Source: JBBITW01 sp037440525 (GTDB lineage Bacteria > Desulfobacterota > BSN033 > UBA1163). Taken from it: DNA of 19,454 nt. A program made the translations under genes and the position numbers. Location: assembly GCA_037440525.1 (NCBI GenBank), contig JBBITW010000053.1, positions 1 to 19,454 on the forward strand, written 5' to 3'. The notes under the pieces are model-generated. The model was not told the DNA's origin. It did no database searches and saw only the letters and a program-made list of their open reading frames with translations. This document shows positions 1-9,538 of this stretch, in pieces (the first letter of the stretch is position 1; each line of letters starts with the position of its first letter).

Positions 1-407
1 AAGATGATCCATAAAGTTTAATATGAATGAAGGTAACAAAGCCTCAGTTTTTCCTTTACGGAGTCTTCTCCATCTCTCAATATTTCTATGTTTAATTTTC
101 ACCTCCCACTCACCTTACCTAAATTCCCCCTCACCTCGGTTGCGAGTCGTACCGACCCAATCTTCTCCCTAGCGAGGTATAGGGAAATTCTCAAAATTAT
201 TTTTGTGAAGCCCTATTAACTTATAAATCTTAGTATAGAACAAAAGATATAAAACTGGCAACCTAATCCCATAATCTTTAATTTTTAATGATAAAGCTTC
301 TATGCGGGGAAATAAATTCTCAGGGATCTGATTTGGGTGATTTTTATTGCTTCACTTCGTCCGGAATGAGCAAAAGATATTTAGTTTTTTATCAATTAAT
401 AAAAGAA
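1..407. other. Non-coding region downstream of etfA
   Basis: I see no convincing gene here. It holds one copy of a 39-nt dispersed repeat (120-158), a hairpin at 166-185 (six-base arms TCCCTA/TAGGGA, eight-base loop), an AT-only hairpin at 387-404 just past the etfA stop, and a diverged relative of the REP-like repeat family around 345-370 (CTTCACTTCGTCCGGAATGA). The AT hairpin has no T-run in the direction of etfA transcription, so I do not call it a terminator. Confidence 0.6.
120..158 (+). repeat. 39-nt dispersed repeat, copy 1 (inverted relative to copy 2)
   Basis: This 39-nt stretch is the exact reverse complement of 13225-13263. It begins TAAATTCCCC and ends GTACCGACCC. It contains an interrupted hairpin (TCGGT...ACCGA around CGA-G-TCG). 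The two copies face each other across the whole DUF2080-GNAT-bam-etf block. Confidence 0.9.
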
Positions 408-1409
408 TCAGGCTGAGAGGAGCTCCTTAAGTTTTGCCGTCAAATTGGGCAACACCTCTTTAAAATCTCCAATAATACCAAAATGTGCTACATTGAATAT
501 ATTAGCCTCAGGATCCTTATTTATAGCAACAATATATTTCGATCCCAGACAGCCAGCAATATGCGACATGGCACCAGAGAGAGCCACTGCAATATAAATT
601 TTTGGACTTACAACCTTACCGCTCTGCCCTACCTGTCGTGTGGGAGGTACCCATCCCTCATCACATGCTGGACGAGATGCCCCAACAGCACCTCCCAAAA
701 CCCGAGCCAATTCCCACAGCATCTCAAAGTTTTGAGCACTGCCAATACCTCGGCCACCACTGACTACTATTTCAGCATCTTCCAACTTCACTCCCTCAAC
801 TTCCTCTTTTATCCTTTCAATAACTCTGACCTTCATTACCGAGGGATCAATCTTCTCTTCAACAGGAATGACCTCCCCTTTCCTCGATTCATCACGTTCT
901 GCGGGAGGGAATGTCTTTGGTCTTATAGTAGCCATCTGGGGACGGGCAGTTCTTGAAACCACAGTTGCATGGGCATTACCTCCATATACAGGTCGGGTGA
1001 ATATAAGGAGTTTGCTCGCAGGATCGATTGATAGTGCGAGGCAATCCATGCAAAGCCCACCCCCCAGTCTACCATTTAACCTCGGAGCTAAATCGCAACC
1101 TATATCAGTATGACCAATAAGCACTATCGAAGGGAGAATTTTTAGGCAAAGATTTGCCACAACGTGGGTGTAGGTATCAGAGTTATAGCTTTCAAGCAGA
1201 GGATCCTCCGATATATAGACCTTGTCCGCTCCATATGCAATTCCGTCCTGACCCAAATCACCTATTTTATTACCCATCAATAGAATACTCAATTCCTCTC
1301 CCAGCTCATCAGAAAGCCTTCTTCCAATTCCAAGCAGTTCTATGGTAACAGGTGCTAATTTACCTTCAGAAATTTCTCCTAAAATTAAAACGCCTTTATG
1401 AGTATCCAT
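408..1409 (-). CDS. etfA: Electron transfer flavoprotein alpha subunit (EtfA)
   Basis: This is a 333-residue EtfA. The C-terminal FAD domain is clear: a SGGRGIGSAQNF segment, then VGASRPACDEGWVP, QVGQSGKVV, IAVALSGAMSHIAG and VAINKDPEANIF, all hallmarks of the family. Its role is to carry electrons from acyl-CoA dehydrogenases or similar flavoenzymes as part of the EtfAB dimer in the cytoplasm. I chose the ATG at 1409 because GGAGG lies about eight bases upstream. A longer frame from a TTG at 1424 would swallow that ribosome binding site. It follows etfB by 31 bases and is the last gene of the apparent bam-etf operon. Its position after a membrane Fe-S oxidoreductase suggests that its electrons go to, or come from, the quinone pool and perhaps the Hdr-like BamDEF module (inference). 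Confidence 0.93.
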   Translation of the reverse strand: MDTHKGVLILGEISEGKLAPVTIELLGIGRRLSDELGEELSILLMGNKIGDLGQDGIAYGADKVYISEDPLLESYNSDTYTHVVANLCLKILPSIVLIGHTDIGCDLAPRLNGRLGGGLCMDCLALSIDPASKLLIFTRPVYGGNAHATVVSRTARPQMATIRPKTFPPAERDESRKGEVIPVEEKIDPSVMKVRVIERIKEEVEGVKLEDAEIVVSGGRGIGSAQNFEMLWELARVLGGAVGASRPACDEGWVPPTRQVGQSGKVVSPKIYIAVALSGAMSHIAGCLGSKYIVAINKDPEANIFNVAHFGIIGDFKEVLPNLTAKLKELLSA

Positions 1410-1440
1410 GGATTGTCCCTCCAATCTTTTTCTAACCGCA

Positions 1441-2232
1441 TCATATCAGCTTAGCAATCTTCTCTGCCAGATTGACCGCTGCTTCACCAGGAGTGCCTGT
1501 AATGATCTCACATTCTCTCTTTCTTACAGGCACAGAAAGGCTTGTAACCTCGGTATGTGCCTTAGCCCTGTCCAGCTCGGATAAATCCGCACCAATATCC
1601 TTTGCCTTCCATATGGGAATCTGTTTGCGGCGAGCAAGCATTATATTCATTCCTGCAGGAAGACGGGGTAAACCAATCTCACTGCTCACAGTAACCAGAC
1701 TCGGGATAGGAGCTTCAATTATTTCATATCCATCCCTCACTATCCTCTTTACACGAAACTTATTGTCTACCAACTCGATTCCAAAGGCAAGGGTAACAAC
1801 GGGGATAGATAGTATTTCAGCGAGAATTGAGCCAACCTGACCATAGCCCCAGTCAGCGGATTGTCGCCCACACAAGATTAGATCATATCCACCTATCTTC
1901 TGGATAGCTTTTCCTAATACGTAAGCAGTTGCGAAGCTATCAAGATTTTCAAAGGCTTCATCTTCAAGGGCATATCCTTCGTCAGCCCCCATTGATATTG
2001 CGTGCCTTAAGACATCGGAAACCTTTCCTGAACCCATGCTTATAACCGTTATCTTTCCCTTATGCTTATCTTTGAGCCTGCATGCCGCCTCCAAAGCCCG
2101 TTCATCATACACGCTTATAACAGGTGGAACTCCAGGTGGAGGAATAACCTTTTTTGCTTCAGGATCAATCTTGAATTTGGCAGGTGGTATTTCTGGGTCA
2201 GGAACTTGCTTAACACAAACAATACTATGCAT
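1441..2232 (-). CDS. etfB: Electron transfer flavoprotein beta subunit (EtfB)
   Basis: This is a 263-residue EtfB, normal length for the family. It begins MHSIVCVKQVPDPE, a typical EtfB start, and has YDERALEAA and VISMGSG segments in the nucleotide-binding domain. The adenine/flavin-binding loop reads CGRQSADWGYGQVG, where many ETFs have (A)IDGDTAQVG. That variant makes it hard to say from sequence alone whether the subunit binds AMP (non-bifurcating) or a second FAD (bifurcating). The ATG has a strong GGAGAGGAGAG upstream. It starts 20 bases after the membrane oxidoreductase stop and precedes etfA, so the three genes look co-transcribed and probably work as one electron-transfer unit. Confidence 0.93.
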   Translation of the reverse strand: MHSIVCVKQVPDPEIPPAKFKIDPEAKKVIPPPGVPPVISVYDERALEAACRLKDKHKGKITVISMGSGKVSDVLRHAISMGADEGYALEDEAFENLDSFATAYVLGKAIQKIGGYDLILCGRQSADWGYGQVGSILAEILSIPVVTLAFGIELVDNKFRVKRIVRDGYEIIEAPIPSLVTVSSEIGLPRLPAGMNIMLARRKQIPIWKAKDIGADLSELDRAKAHTEVTSLSVPVRKRECEIITGTPGEAAVNLAEKIAKLI

Positions 2233-2252
2233 ATGACTCTCTCCTCTCCTGA

Positions 2253-4265
2253 TTAAGACTTCTTTAATGCCTCTTCAACCACTTCTATTATATCTCTTGC
2301 CTTTAACCTCTCCTTAATATTTTTATGCTCTATGCCTTCCTCAAACATCTGTAAACAGTAAGGACAGGAAGTTACGACAATCTCTGCCCCTGTCTTGATA
2401 ACATCTTCAATACGCATCTGGTTGATCTTTGTTGTTCCGGGCATCTCCTCTATCCACATATGCCCGCCGCCACCCCCACAGCAGAAACTCAAATTTTTCG
2501 AACGATTCATTTCCCGAAGCCCTTTGCTTGAGATGGCATCAAGTATATGACGGGGCTCAATATATATACCATTATAACGGCCTAAATAACAAGGGTCCTG
2601 GTATGTAAATGTAGAATCTCTCCTATGGAACTCCAATTTACCCTGTCTTATAAAATCATAAATCAGTTCTGTATAGTGAATTACCTTAAAATCGCCACCA
2701 AAGCGAGTATACTCATTCTTAATGGTATTATAACAGTGAGGACATGTAGTTATAATCTCTTTAATGTTATGGCTTTTGAAGATCTCGATATTCTGTTCTG
2801 CCATAATCTGAAACTGAAATTCATAGCCTGCCCTTCTTGCAGGATCCCCACAGCATGTCTCTCTATTACCCAGGACTCCAAAATCCACTCCTGCCATTTT
2901 AAGAACTCTAATCATTGAAAGAGTGGCCTCAACATTACGCTCAGCAAGGGCACCTGTGCAACCAACCCAGAATAATGTATTAACACTATCGCCCTCCATT
3001 AGGATTTTTAGTTCCAATCCAGTTGTCCAGTCACCCCTCAATCTGAGTGATTGGATCCCAGCCCATGGGTGACCTCTCGACTGCATATTCCTGAGCATAA
3101 CCTGGGCAGTCTCTGGCATTCTGCTTTGTGCAAGAACAAGGTGACGTCTCAGATCAATTATCTTTACAATATGCTCTACATAGACCGGACATATCTCCTG
3201 ACAAGCAGCACATGTGGTGCATGACCATATCTCCTCTTCGCTTGGAGCCTCTCCAACCAGACCCTGAGCATTTTGAGTTTCATTTCCTCGTTTATTAGCC
3301 TCTTTTAGCATTTGAATCTTTAGATCCTGGATAACCTTTCTCGGTGATAGGGGCTTTCCTGTAGCCCATGCTGGACAGGTATCCTGACAGCGACCACAGT
3401 TTGTGCAGGCATCGAGGTCAAGAAGTTGCTTCCATGTAAAATCCCTGATATTTCCAACACCAAGGGCTTCTGGATTTTCAATATCAATTGGCGAAGGGAC
3501 AGCAACTGGTCCAAGAGAACGAAAAAATATATTAAGGGGGGAAACAATAATATGCTGAAGTTTTGAAAAGACCAGCCCAACATAAACAAAGGCACCGATG
3601 GATAATAATGCATGAAACCACCACATAAATTTATGCCAGGATAAAAGGGATTCATGGTTCATGCCCGAGAAGGCCTTTGCCATGATTAATCCACCAGGAG
3701 ACCACACTGCCCACTCAGGATGAGAATTGATTTCAGTAGCAGCCATCCTGAGTCCTTCAACCATGTAACCAGTAATAAGGATTAATGCCATTGATGATAG
3801 GACAATTCCATCATCAAATATGGTAACAAGCCCTTCTGGTCTCCATATGTAACGTCGGTATGCAGCCATTATTGTCCCGGCAAGGATTAGGAGGCCTCCA
3901 ATATCAACAATCAGTGAAAACCACAGGTAGGGATTGCCTTTTAAATGTAGACCACTGTAGTAAGTAAATGCATCAATTGCAGAACCCAAAAGCAGTATAA
4001 TAAAGCCCCAGAATATAATTAAGTGCATGATCCCTGAATAGGGATTTCTAAGAAAACGTCTGTGAGCTAAAACATCTACGATTATTGTGCGTATAAAAAC
4101 CCATATCCTTTTTCCTATATCCTTTGTGCAATCATCTGGCTTTCCGATATGCCAGAGTTTGTATCGTTTGTAAAGAGTAGATAGCCAGAAAGCCACAGCA
4201 ATTGCTGCCAGTAGATACATAAGCCCGCTGTATGTTATATTAAAGAATACCTCTCTCGATGCCAA
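2253..4265 (-). CDS. Membrane Fe-S oxidoreductase (NarI-like + HdrD-like), probable ETF:menaquinone oxidoreductase
   Basis: This is a 670-residue fusion. Residues 1-240 hold about five hydrophobic segments (near 10-32, 78-100, 113-135, 150-170 and 213-235) with histidines suited to heme b (81, 211, 218), as in NarI/DsrM-type cytochrome b domains. Two 4Fe-4S motifs follow (C287/290/293/297 and C349/352/355/359). Two CCG domains come last, with NRETCCGD, TTCPHC, QDPCYLGRYNG, FCCGGGGG and TSCPYC. This order matches the HdrDE-like membrane oxidoreductases described as ETF:(methyl)menaquinone oxidoreductases (Emo) in anaerobes that degrade acyl-CoAs. Its place directly before etfBA supports that role. 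The start is a TTG with GGAGAAGGAAGG upstream. A different electron partner, such as BamDEF, cannot be excluded. Confidence 0.87.
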   Translation of the reverse strand: MASREVFFNITYSGLMYLLAAIAVAFWLSTLYKRYKLWHIGKPDDCTKDIGKRIWVFIRTIIVDVLAHRRFLRNPYSGIMHLIIFWGFIILLLGSAIDAFTYYSGLHLKGNPYLWFSLIVDIGGLLILAGTIMAAYRRYIWRPEGLVTIFDDGIVLSSMALILITGYMVEGLRMAATEINSHPEWAVWSPGGLIMAKAFSGMNHESLLSWHKFMWWFHALLSIGAFVYVGLVFSKLQHIIVSPLNIFFRSLGPVAVPSPIDIENPEALGVGNIRDFTWKQLLDLDACTNCGRCQDTCPAWATGKPLSPRKVIQDLKIQMLKEANKRGNETQNAQGLVGEAPSEEEIWSCTTCAACQEICPVYVEHIVKIIDLRRHLVLAQSRMPETAQVMLRNMQSRGHPWAGIQSLRLRGDWTTGLELKILMEGDSVNTLFWVGCTGALAERNVEATLSMIRVLKMAGVDFGVLGNRETCCGDPARRAGYEFQFQIMAEQNIEIFKSHNIKEIITTCPHCYNTIKNEYTRFGGDFKVIHYTELIYDFIRQGKLEFHRRDSTFTYQDPCYLGRYNGIYIEPRHILDAISSKGLREMNRSKNLSFCCGGGGGHMWIEEMPGTTKINQMRIEDVIKTGAEIVVTSCPYCLQMFEEGIEHKNIKERLKARDIIEVVEEALKKS

Positions 4266-4356
4266 AACTGCCTTCCTTCTCCTATTTTGATCTAATCCAG
4301 ATCTACCTCTTTCTTAAAATTTAGGTCAGGCAAAAGATTATTTTAATCAACTATTG

Positions 4357-5193
4357 CTATCCTTCTTTCCCCTTTCTTGCAATAACTCTCTTCTCTTCAG
4401 GGACAGGAGGCGGAACAGGTTCACCAACAATCTTTTTCACTGCACTAAAGCGGGTTGGACAGACTTCGAGGCAGGTTCCGCATTTAATACATTTCTCCTG
4501 CTCAATAATATGAATCAAATTCTTACCGCTTAAAATGGCATCTGCTGGGCATCTCCTTGCACAGGTCATGCAGGCCTGGCACTTTTCAGGATCAATATAA
4601 TATGAGGGGACTTCACGAAATAAGTTATCTATCTCCTCTTTTGTAAAGAGCCTGTTCCACTCTTCAGGGTCTTTTATACGTGTGGAGATCTTTTCTTTCT
4701 TTACTATTTTGATATATGGTATTAAATTTATTATTTCATTAAGCCTGGATCTCAATTCAATCTCATCTAACCCTTCCTGTTTGCCGAGAGGCCCCAGGGT
4801 TCTTATCTTCATGGTGAAATCGTTTACAGTCTCGGCAAAACGTCCCCCTTCGGCCGAAGACATAAATTCTATCCTTAATCTATCCGCGCTAAGCCCTATA
4901 TGCTCCATCAATCTTTTACTCAAAAGAACCATATTCAGGGCATGATAATTTCCTTGTGTAATATATTTACATTCATCAAGACGACAACCTGCAATATATA
5001 CACCATCCATTCCTTTAGAGAAGGCTCGAAATACAAATTTAAAGTCTACCCTTCCGCTACACATTACCCTTATAAGTCTTATTTCGTTAGAGTATTGTAG
5101 TCTGGAAACTCCAGCTATGTCAGCCGCTCCGTATCCTCACCAATTGCATACGAAGCCAATTATTCTTGGTTTAAATTTAACCGGTATTGCCAT
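4357..5193 (-). CDS. bamF: Selenocysteine-containing BamF/MvhD-like iron-sulfur subunit
   Basis: Read through one in-frame UGA, this gene encodes 278 residues. Residues 1-140 are an MvhD/FrhD-type domain: GFVCNW-U-GYGAADIAGVSRLQY, then MCSGRVD and GCRLDEC. The usual motif is CNWCSY, so Sec19 replaces the second cysteine of CxxC. The C-terminal part has two 4Fe-4S motifs (C205/208/211/215 and C235/238/241/245) and a charged tail. Known relatives carry a 2Fe-2S cluster and pass electrons between HdrA and a partner; BamF of the class II benzoyl-CoA reductase complex is one of them. The ATG at 5193 has GAGGAGA just upstream. The downstream reading frame from an internal Met (5064) would lack the CNWC motif that defines the family. 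The gene follows the HdrA-like gene by 31 bases. Confidence 0.9.
5102..5114 (-). promoter_or_regulatory. Candidate bacterial SECIS hairpin for bamF-like UGA
   Basis: On the coding strand, CTGGA-GTT-TCCAG forms a perfect five-pair hairpin starting 22 bases after the UGA. It lies inside the reading frame, at the distance expected for bacterial SelB-binding elements. The loop is small, so the true element may use a different or longer fold. Confidence 0.45.
5137..5139 (-). other. In-frame UGA read as selenocysteine (Sec19 of BamF-like protein)
   Basis: The UGA sits at the second cysteine of the otherwise conserved CNWC motif of MvhD/BamF proteins. Both sides align without a gap: FVCNW before it and GYGAADIAGVSRLQ after it. 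Family homology continues through it in the same frame, which argues for recoding and against a nonsense mutation. Confidence 0.92.
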
Positions 5194-5224
5194 TCTCCTC
5201 TCACTTCCTTAATAAAATATATCG

Positions 5225-8200
5225 CTAAGCATTTGGTAATTCATTCGAATCTGAAACAACCGCATCAATCTGTGCCAGAAGTTCTTCGTCAGTATAGTGT
5301 TTCAATTGTATGGCACCTGTTGGACATTTTGCATTACAAAGGCCATCTCCCTTACATAGAATCGGATTTATCTTTACCTTTTTACCCTGCCTTGTTTCAT
5401 AAAGTTCAAGTGCACCATATTTGCAGGCCTCAACACATGCTCCACATCCCATACACCTCTTTTCATCCACAATACAAACAGAACCTGAAGTTACAACCGT
5501 ATCATGAGAGAGTAAGGTCAGAACCCTTCCCGCAGCTCCATATGCCTGGCTGATCGTTTCTGTTATATATTTTGGATAATGAGCCATTCCACATAGATAG
5601 ACACCATCTTCACTAAAATCAACAGGTCTCAGTTTCACATGTGCCTCTTTGAAAAATCCATCCTCTCCCAGAAGGGCCTTGAATAATTGAGAAATCTCTC
5701 TATTTCCTTCAGGAGGAACTATACCAGCAGCAAGTGAAATCAAATCTGTATCAATTTCAAGTCTCTGACCTAATAGCTGATCTGTTACGGTAACCCTTAA
5801 AATACTTTTGTCGCCTTCATTCAGAATTTCCACCTGAGGCTTATCCTCCGCAACATAGCGGATGAACTTAACATCCCTGTTTGCCGCCTCCCTGTAATAA
5901 TCCTCAATAAATCCATATGTTCTCATATCTCTGAAGAGTATATAGATATCCATATTGGGATTTAGCTCTTTTAGTTTCAGGGCATTCTTTACAGATTCCC
6001 CACAGCATATTCTCGAACAGTAATTTCTTTCCTCATTTCTACTCCCAACACACTGAATCATCACAAGACTCTGAGAGTTTATTATCCCCTCATCCCTCTC
6101 GGCAATCCTCTCCTCTAATTCGAGGTTTGTCATAATCCTTTTGTCTTTTCCATAGAGATATTCTGTCGGTTTATATTCATCTGCACCTACAGCAATTACA
6201 GTTGCCCCATGTCTAATCTCTTTGAGGGCTCCATCAGATTCAATTTTTGTTATGAAATTACCTACATAACCTGTGGCCTCTTTGATAATAGCATCAGTAT
6301 ATACATGTATGAGTGGGTGTTTGTAAACCTTTTTGATTAGCTCATCTAAATATGTCTGGACATCAAATCCTTCAATGGTATAATGTATTCTTCGAGCCAT
6401 TCCACCAAGAGATTTCTCTCTCTCAACCAGATATACCTCATGGCCCTGGTTTGCTATACTCAAGGCACAGTTCATTCCAGCTATGCCCCCTCCCACCACC
6501 AGTGCAGATTTGTTTACAGGCAGCTCGAATTCCTGTAAGGCCTCCAAACAGAGGGTTCGGGCTAAAGAGATTTTGACCAGCTCCTTTGCCTTTTCCGTTG
6601 CCTCTTCTTTCTCCCGAGAATGAACCCAGGAGCAATGTTCTCTGATATTTGCCATGTCAAGTAAATATTGATTAATTCCTCCCTCTCGAAGCGAATCCCT
6701 GAATGTTGGCTCGTGAGTCTTTGGGGTACATGCAGCAACCACCACACGATTCAGTCCCTTTTCCCGGATAGCATCCATGATCTGCCTTGTTGATTCAGTA
6801 GAACATGAGAAGAGCTGCTTATCGACATGGACAACATGGGGTAACTTTGAAGCATATTCAACCACAGATGGAACATCGACAACCCTTCCGATATTTGCCC
6901 CGCAATAACATACAAATACACCGACTCTCGGCTCTTCCTGGGATACATCCCTCTCGAGAGGGTAAACCCTTTTTGTTGTCAGTTTATTTCGCCTGTAATC
7001 GAGTAGCTCGCCACACTGGGAAGCTACGGCACTTGCAGTGAAAACCGATTCCGGAATATCCATAGGTCCCTGAAATGCTCCGCTTACAAATATTCCAGAC
7101 CTATTGGTTCTCATGGAATTAAAAGGGTTTATCTTACAGAACCCATGGGAATTGAGCTCTATTCCTAACCTTTTGGCCACCCCATTTATATCCGGAGGAG
7201 GATTTAATCCTACCGATAATACAACCATATCGAACTCTTCCTCTTTAACCCCATCCTCTGGATTCGAATACTTTATCGTAACATTTTTTGTTACTGGATC
7301 CTCCTTGCCTATGGATACATAACCTCTTATAAATCGAACCCCTGAAAGGGCCTCTGCCCTCTGGTAAAATCTCTCAAAGTCTTTTCCAAATGCACGTATA
7401 TCATTATGAAACACCACACACTCTGCATCAGGATCGTGGTCTTTTGTTAAAATGACCTGCTTCTGGGTATATGTACAACATACACTTGAACAGTAACTAT
7501 TTCCTCCCGGAAGGACCTGTCTTGAACCGACACATTGAATCCAGGCTATCTTCTTTGGATGCCTCAAATCAGAGGTCCGTCTTATCTCGCCCTCATATGG
7601 ACCTGTGGAGCTAAGCATCCGCTCATAGTCCATGCTTGTCAATACATTCTGCATCTTTCCATAACCATATTCATCTCTTATCTTAGGATCAAATGGCTCA
7701 AAACCAAGAGCAAGAACGATCGCCCCTACATTTATCTCCACCTTCTCTGGAGTTTGAGAAAAATCTATAGCCTTCTTCTCACATACCACCTCACATATAC
7801 GACATTTCTTCTCCTTTAAGTATATACAACTATTCTCATCTATATAGGTGATAAGTGGTATGGCTTGAGCAAAATATATATGGATGGCTTTATTTTTCGA
7901 TATCTCCTGATTAAATGGGTCAGGAACCTTTATGGGGCAATATTCAACACATGTAGTACAACCTGTGCATTTTCCTTCAATGATATATCGGGGTTTTCTT
8001 ATAAGTGTGACCCTGAAATCCCCTTCTTCCCCTTCTATCTCATCAACCTCTGTATAGCTCAGAACCTCTATGTTTGGATGACGGCCGACCTCGACCATTT
8101 TGGGCGAGAGTATTCAGATGGAACACTCATTTGTTGGAAAGGTCTTATCAAGCTGGGCCATATGCCCGCCAATGCTCGGGGCCTTATCAACCATATAGAC

Positions 8201-8329
8201 CTTAAACCCTGCATTGGCAAGGTCGAGCGAAGCCTGAATACCGCTTATACCCCCACCTACAACCATTACATCACCAAAATTCTTTTTGACGAGACTTTTT
8301 ATAAACTCTTCAATCCTCTCTCTTTCCAC
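5225..8329 (-). CDS. bamE: Selenocysteine-containing double HdrA-like flavoprotein (BamE-like)
   Basis: Read through one UGA, the gene encodes 1034 residues. The first HdrA module (1-465) has a Rossmann loop GGGISG (25-30), GGHMAQLDKTFPTNECSI-U-ILSPK with Sec72 in a CxxU motif, ferredoxin motifs (C121/124/127/131 and C168/176/179/183) and the HdrA cluster motif (C266, C280, C284/C285). The second module (about 468-940) starts GVFVCYCGANIG, has its own Rossmann loop near 613 and another IQCVGSR...CSRICC motif, but lacks the CxxC/U site. A ferredoxin domain ends the protein (about 950-1015). HdrA proteins hold FAD and split or merge electron pairs of different potential; BamE is the HdrA-like subunit of class II benzoyl-CoA reductase. 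The start is a GTG at 8329, with a TAA two codons upstream and GAGGG before it. Confidence 0.93.
8081..8098 (-). promoter_or_regulatory. Candidate bacterial SECIS hairpin for HdrA-like UGA
   Basis: On the coding strand, ATGGTC-GAGGTC-GGCCGT folds into a six-pair stem with two G-U pairs and a GAGGUC loop, beginning 15 bases after the UGA. The loop contains AGGUC, which I recall as the apical loop sequence of the E. coli fdhF SECIS. Position and loop both fit a SelB-binding element. Confidence 0.65.
8114..8116 (-). other. In-frame UGA read as selenocysteine (Sec72 of HdrA/BamE-like protein)
   Basis: HdrA proteins normally read DCSMCILSPK here; this gene reads ECSI-UGA-ILSPK. The codon replaces the conserved second cysteine exactly, and homology continues unbroken on both sides (LDKTFPTNECSI before, ILSPKMVEVGRHPN after). 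Some methanogen HdrA proteins are known to carry Sec. Confidence 0.95.
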
Positions 8330-8358
8330 CTCTTATGCCCTCATCGGTTTATTTATTT

Positions 8359-9516
8359 CTAAATCACTTCCTGCACAACCTCAGTGATGTCTTTAATCTG
8401 AATGGCATCACTATCCTTCAAACTTAACCTGCTATCCTCAAAGGCGGTGATGCAATATGGACAGGAAGTTATTAGCACCTCAGCCCCAGCCTCGATTGCC
8501 TGCTCAAGCCTCAGGTTTGAGAATCTTTCATCCTTCGCAGTCTCCATCCAGATCCTTCCTCCGCCCATCCCGCAGCAAAGACTGTTCTCCCTTTTCTCAT
8601 TCATCTCAATCAGTTCTAAGCCTGGAATCTTTCTTAAAACATTGCGTGGTTCATCATAAATACCATTATGTCTGCCGAGATAACAGGGATCATGATATGT
8701 AACCTTTTTTCTATACTCCCCGGTGAAACTGAGTCTTCCTTCATTTACAAGCTTAAAAAGAAATTGGGAGATATGGACTACCTCAAAGTTTGCCTTGAAT
8801 TCAGAATATTCATTCTTGAAAGTATGGTAACAATGTGGGGAGGAGAGAATTATCTTCTTCACTCCATTTTCGATAAAGGTCTTTATATTTTCCCTTGCGA
8901 GGCGTTTGAATAATGTCTCATTTCCTGCCTTTCGAACACTCTCACCACAGCAATTCTCCTTGGATCCCAATATCCCGAAATCAACTCCTGCCCTGTTGAG
9001 AATGGTGGCTGTGGCTTGAGATACATTTCTAAGTCTTGGGTCATAGCTGGGATAACAGCATGGGAAATATAGAAACTCTGTTTCCTCAGTAAACTCTTTT
9101 ACCTCAATACCCTTTGTCCAGTTTGATCTATCATTTGGATCCTGCCCCCATGGATTACCAACACTGGCAATGCTTGTCATCACACCCCGAAGATTTGGAA
9201 TGCTTGTCGGAACAACACCGTCCGGAACCAGAATCCGACGAAGTGCCCTGAAGATCTCTATTGTCTCAACACCTCTTGGACACCTCGCCACACAACTACG
9301 GCAGGTAGCACAGAGCCAAAGGTCCTCTGATTCAAAAGGAACAAGACCCAGTTGTGTCTGATGGATAATACTACGAAGAAGGAATCTTCTTACGCGGTTC
9401 CATGGACAAACCGTCTCACATAATCCACATTGATAGCATAATTTAAAGGCCTCTCCACCTGACTCTTTGATACCATCGATAACCACTTTGAATGGTGCTA
9501 TGGGTATTGTTTCCAT
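8359..9516 (-). CDS. bamD: HdrD/BamD-like heterodisulfide reductase-type Fe-S protein
   Basis: This 385-residue soluble protein has two N-terminal 4Fe-4S motifs (C27/30/33/37 and C69/72/75/79) and two CCG domains: C153/C154, C189/C190 and C229 in the first; C278, C314/C315, C352 and C355 in the second. It is therefore an HdrC-HdrB fusion (HdrD-like) without a membrane anchor. In heterodisulfide reductase such CCG domains bind the non-cubane clusters that handle the high-potential electron branch. In the Bam complex the equivalent subunit is BamD. It starts at an ATG with AGAGGATCGGA upstream, lies 22 bases after the ferredoxin gene, and is followed 29 bases later by the HdrA-like gene. The cysteine set looks complete. 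Its real electron acceptor or donor is not visible from sequence. Confidence 0.88.
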   Translation of the reverse strand: METIPIAPFKVVIDGIKESGGEAFKLCYQCGLCETVCPWNRVRRFLLRSIIHQTQLGLVPFESEDLWLCATCRSCVARCPRGVETIEIFRALRRILVPDGVVPTSIPNLRGVMTSIASVGNPWGQDPNDRSNWTKGIEVKEFTEETEFLYFPCCYPSYDPRLRNVSQATATILNRAGVDFGILGSKENCCGESVRKAGNETLFKRLARENIKTFIENGVKKIILSSPHCYHTFKNEYSEFKANFEVVHISQFLFKLVNEGRLSFTGEYRKKVTYHDPCYLGRHNGIYDEPRNVLRKIPGLELIEMNEKRENSLCCGMGGGRIWMETAKDERFSNLRLEQAIEAGAEVLITSCPYCITAFEDSRLSLKDSDAIQIKDITEVVQEVI

Positions 9517-9538
9517 TATCTATTCCGATCCTCTTCTC

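Noticed and set aside
483..956. Plus-strand open frame opposite etfA (and other plus-strand frames, for example at 7865-8362 and 17534-18001)
   Set aside because: They lie opposite well-conserved minus-strand genes, show no family motifs, and have the composition of antisense shadows.
4357..5064. BamF-like protein starting at internal Met 5064
   Set aside because: It would lack the CNWC/U motif that defines the family, and a well-placed GAGGAGA and ATG exist at 5193.
5225..8098. HdrA-like gene starting at internal Met 8098
   Set aside because: This start would omit the first FAD-binding loop (GGGISG) and the CxxU site. No ribosome binding site is evident there.
8114..8329. A separate 71-residue flavoprotein fragment or pseudogene
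   Set aside because: It is the N-terminus of the HdrA-like gene; the UGA that ends it is at a conserved cysteine position and reads as selenocysteine.
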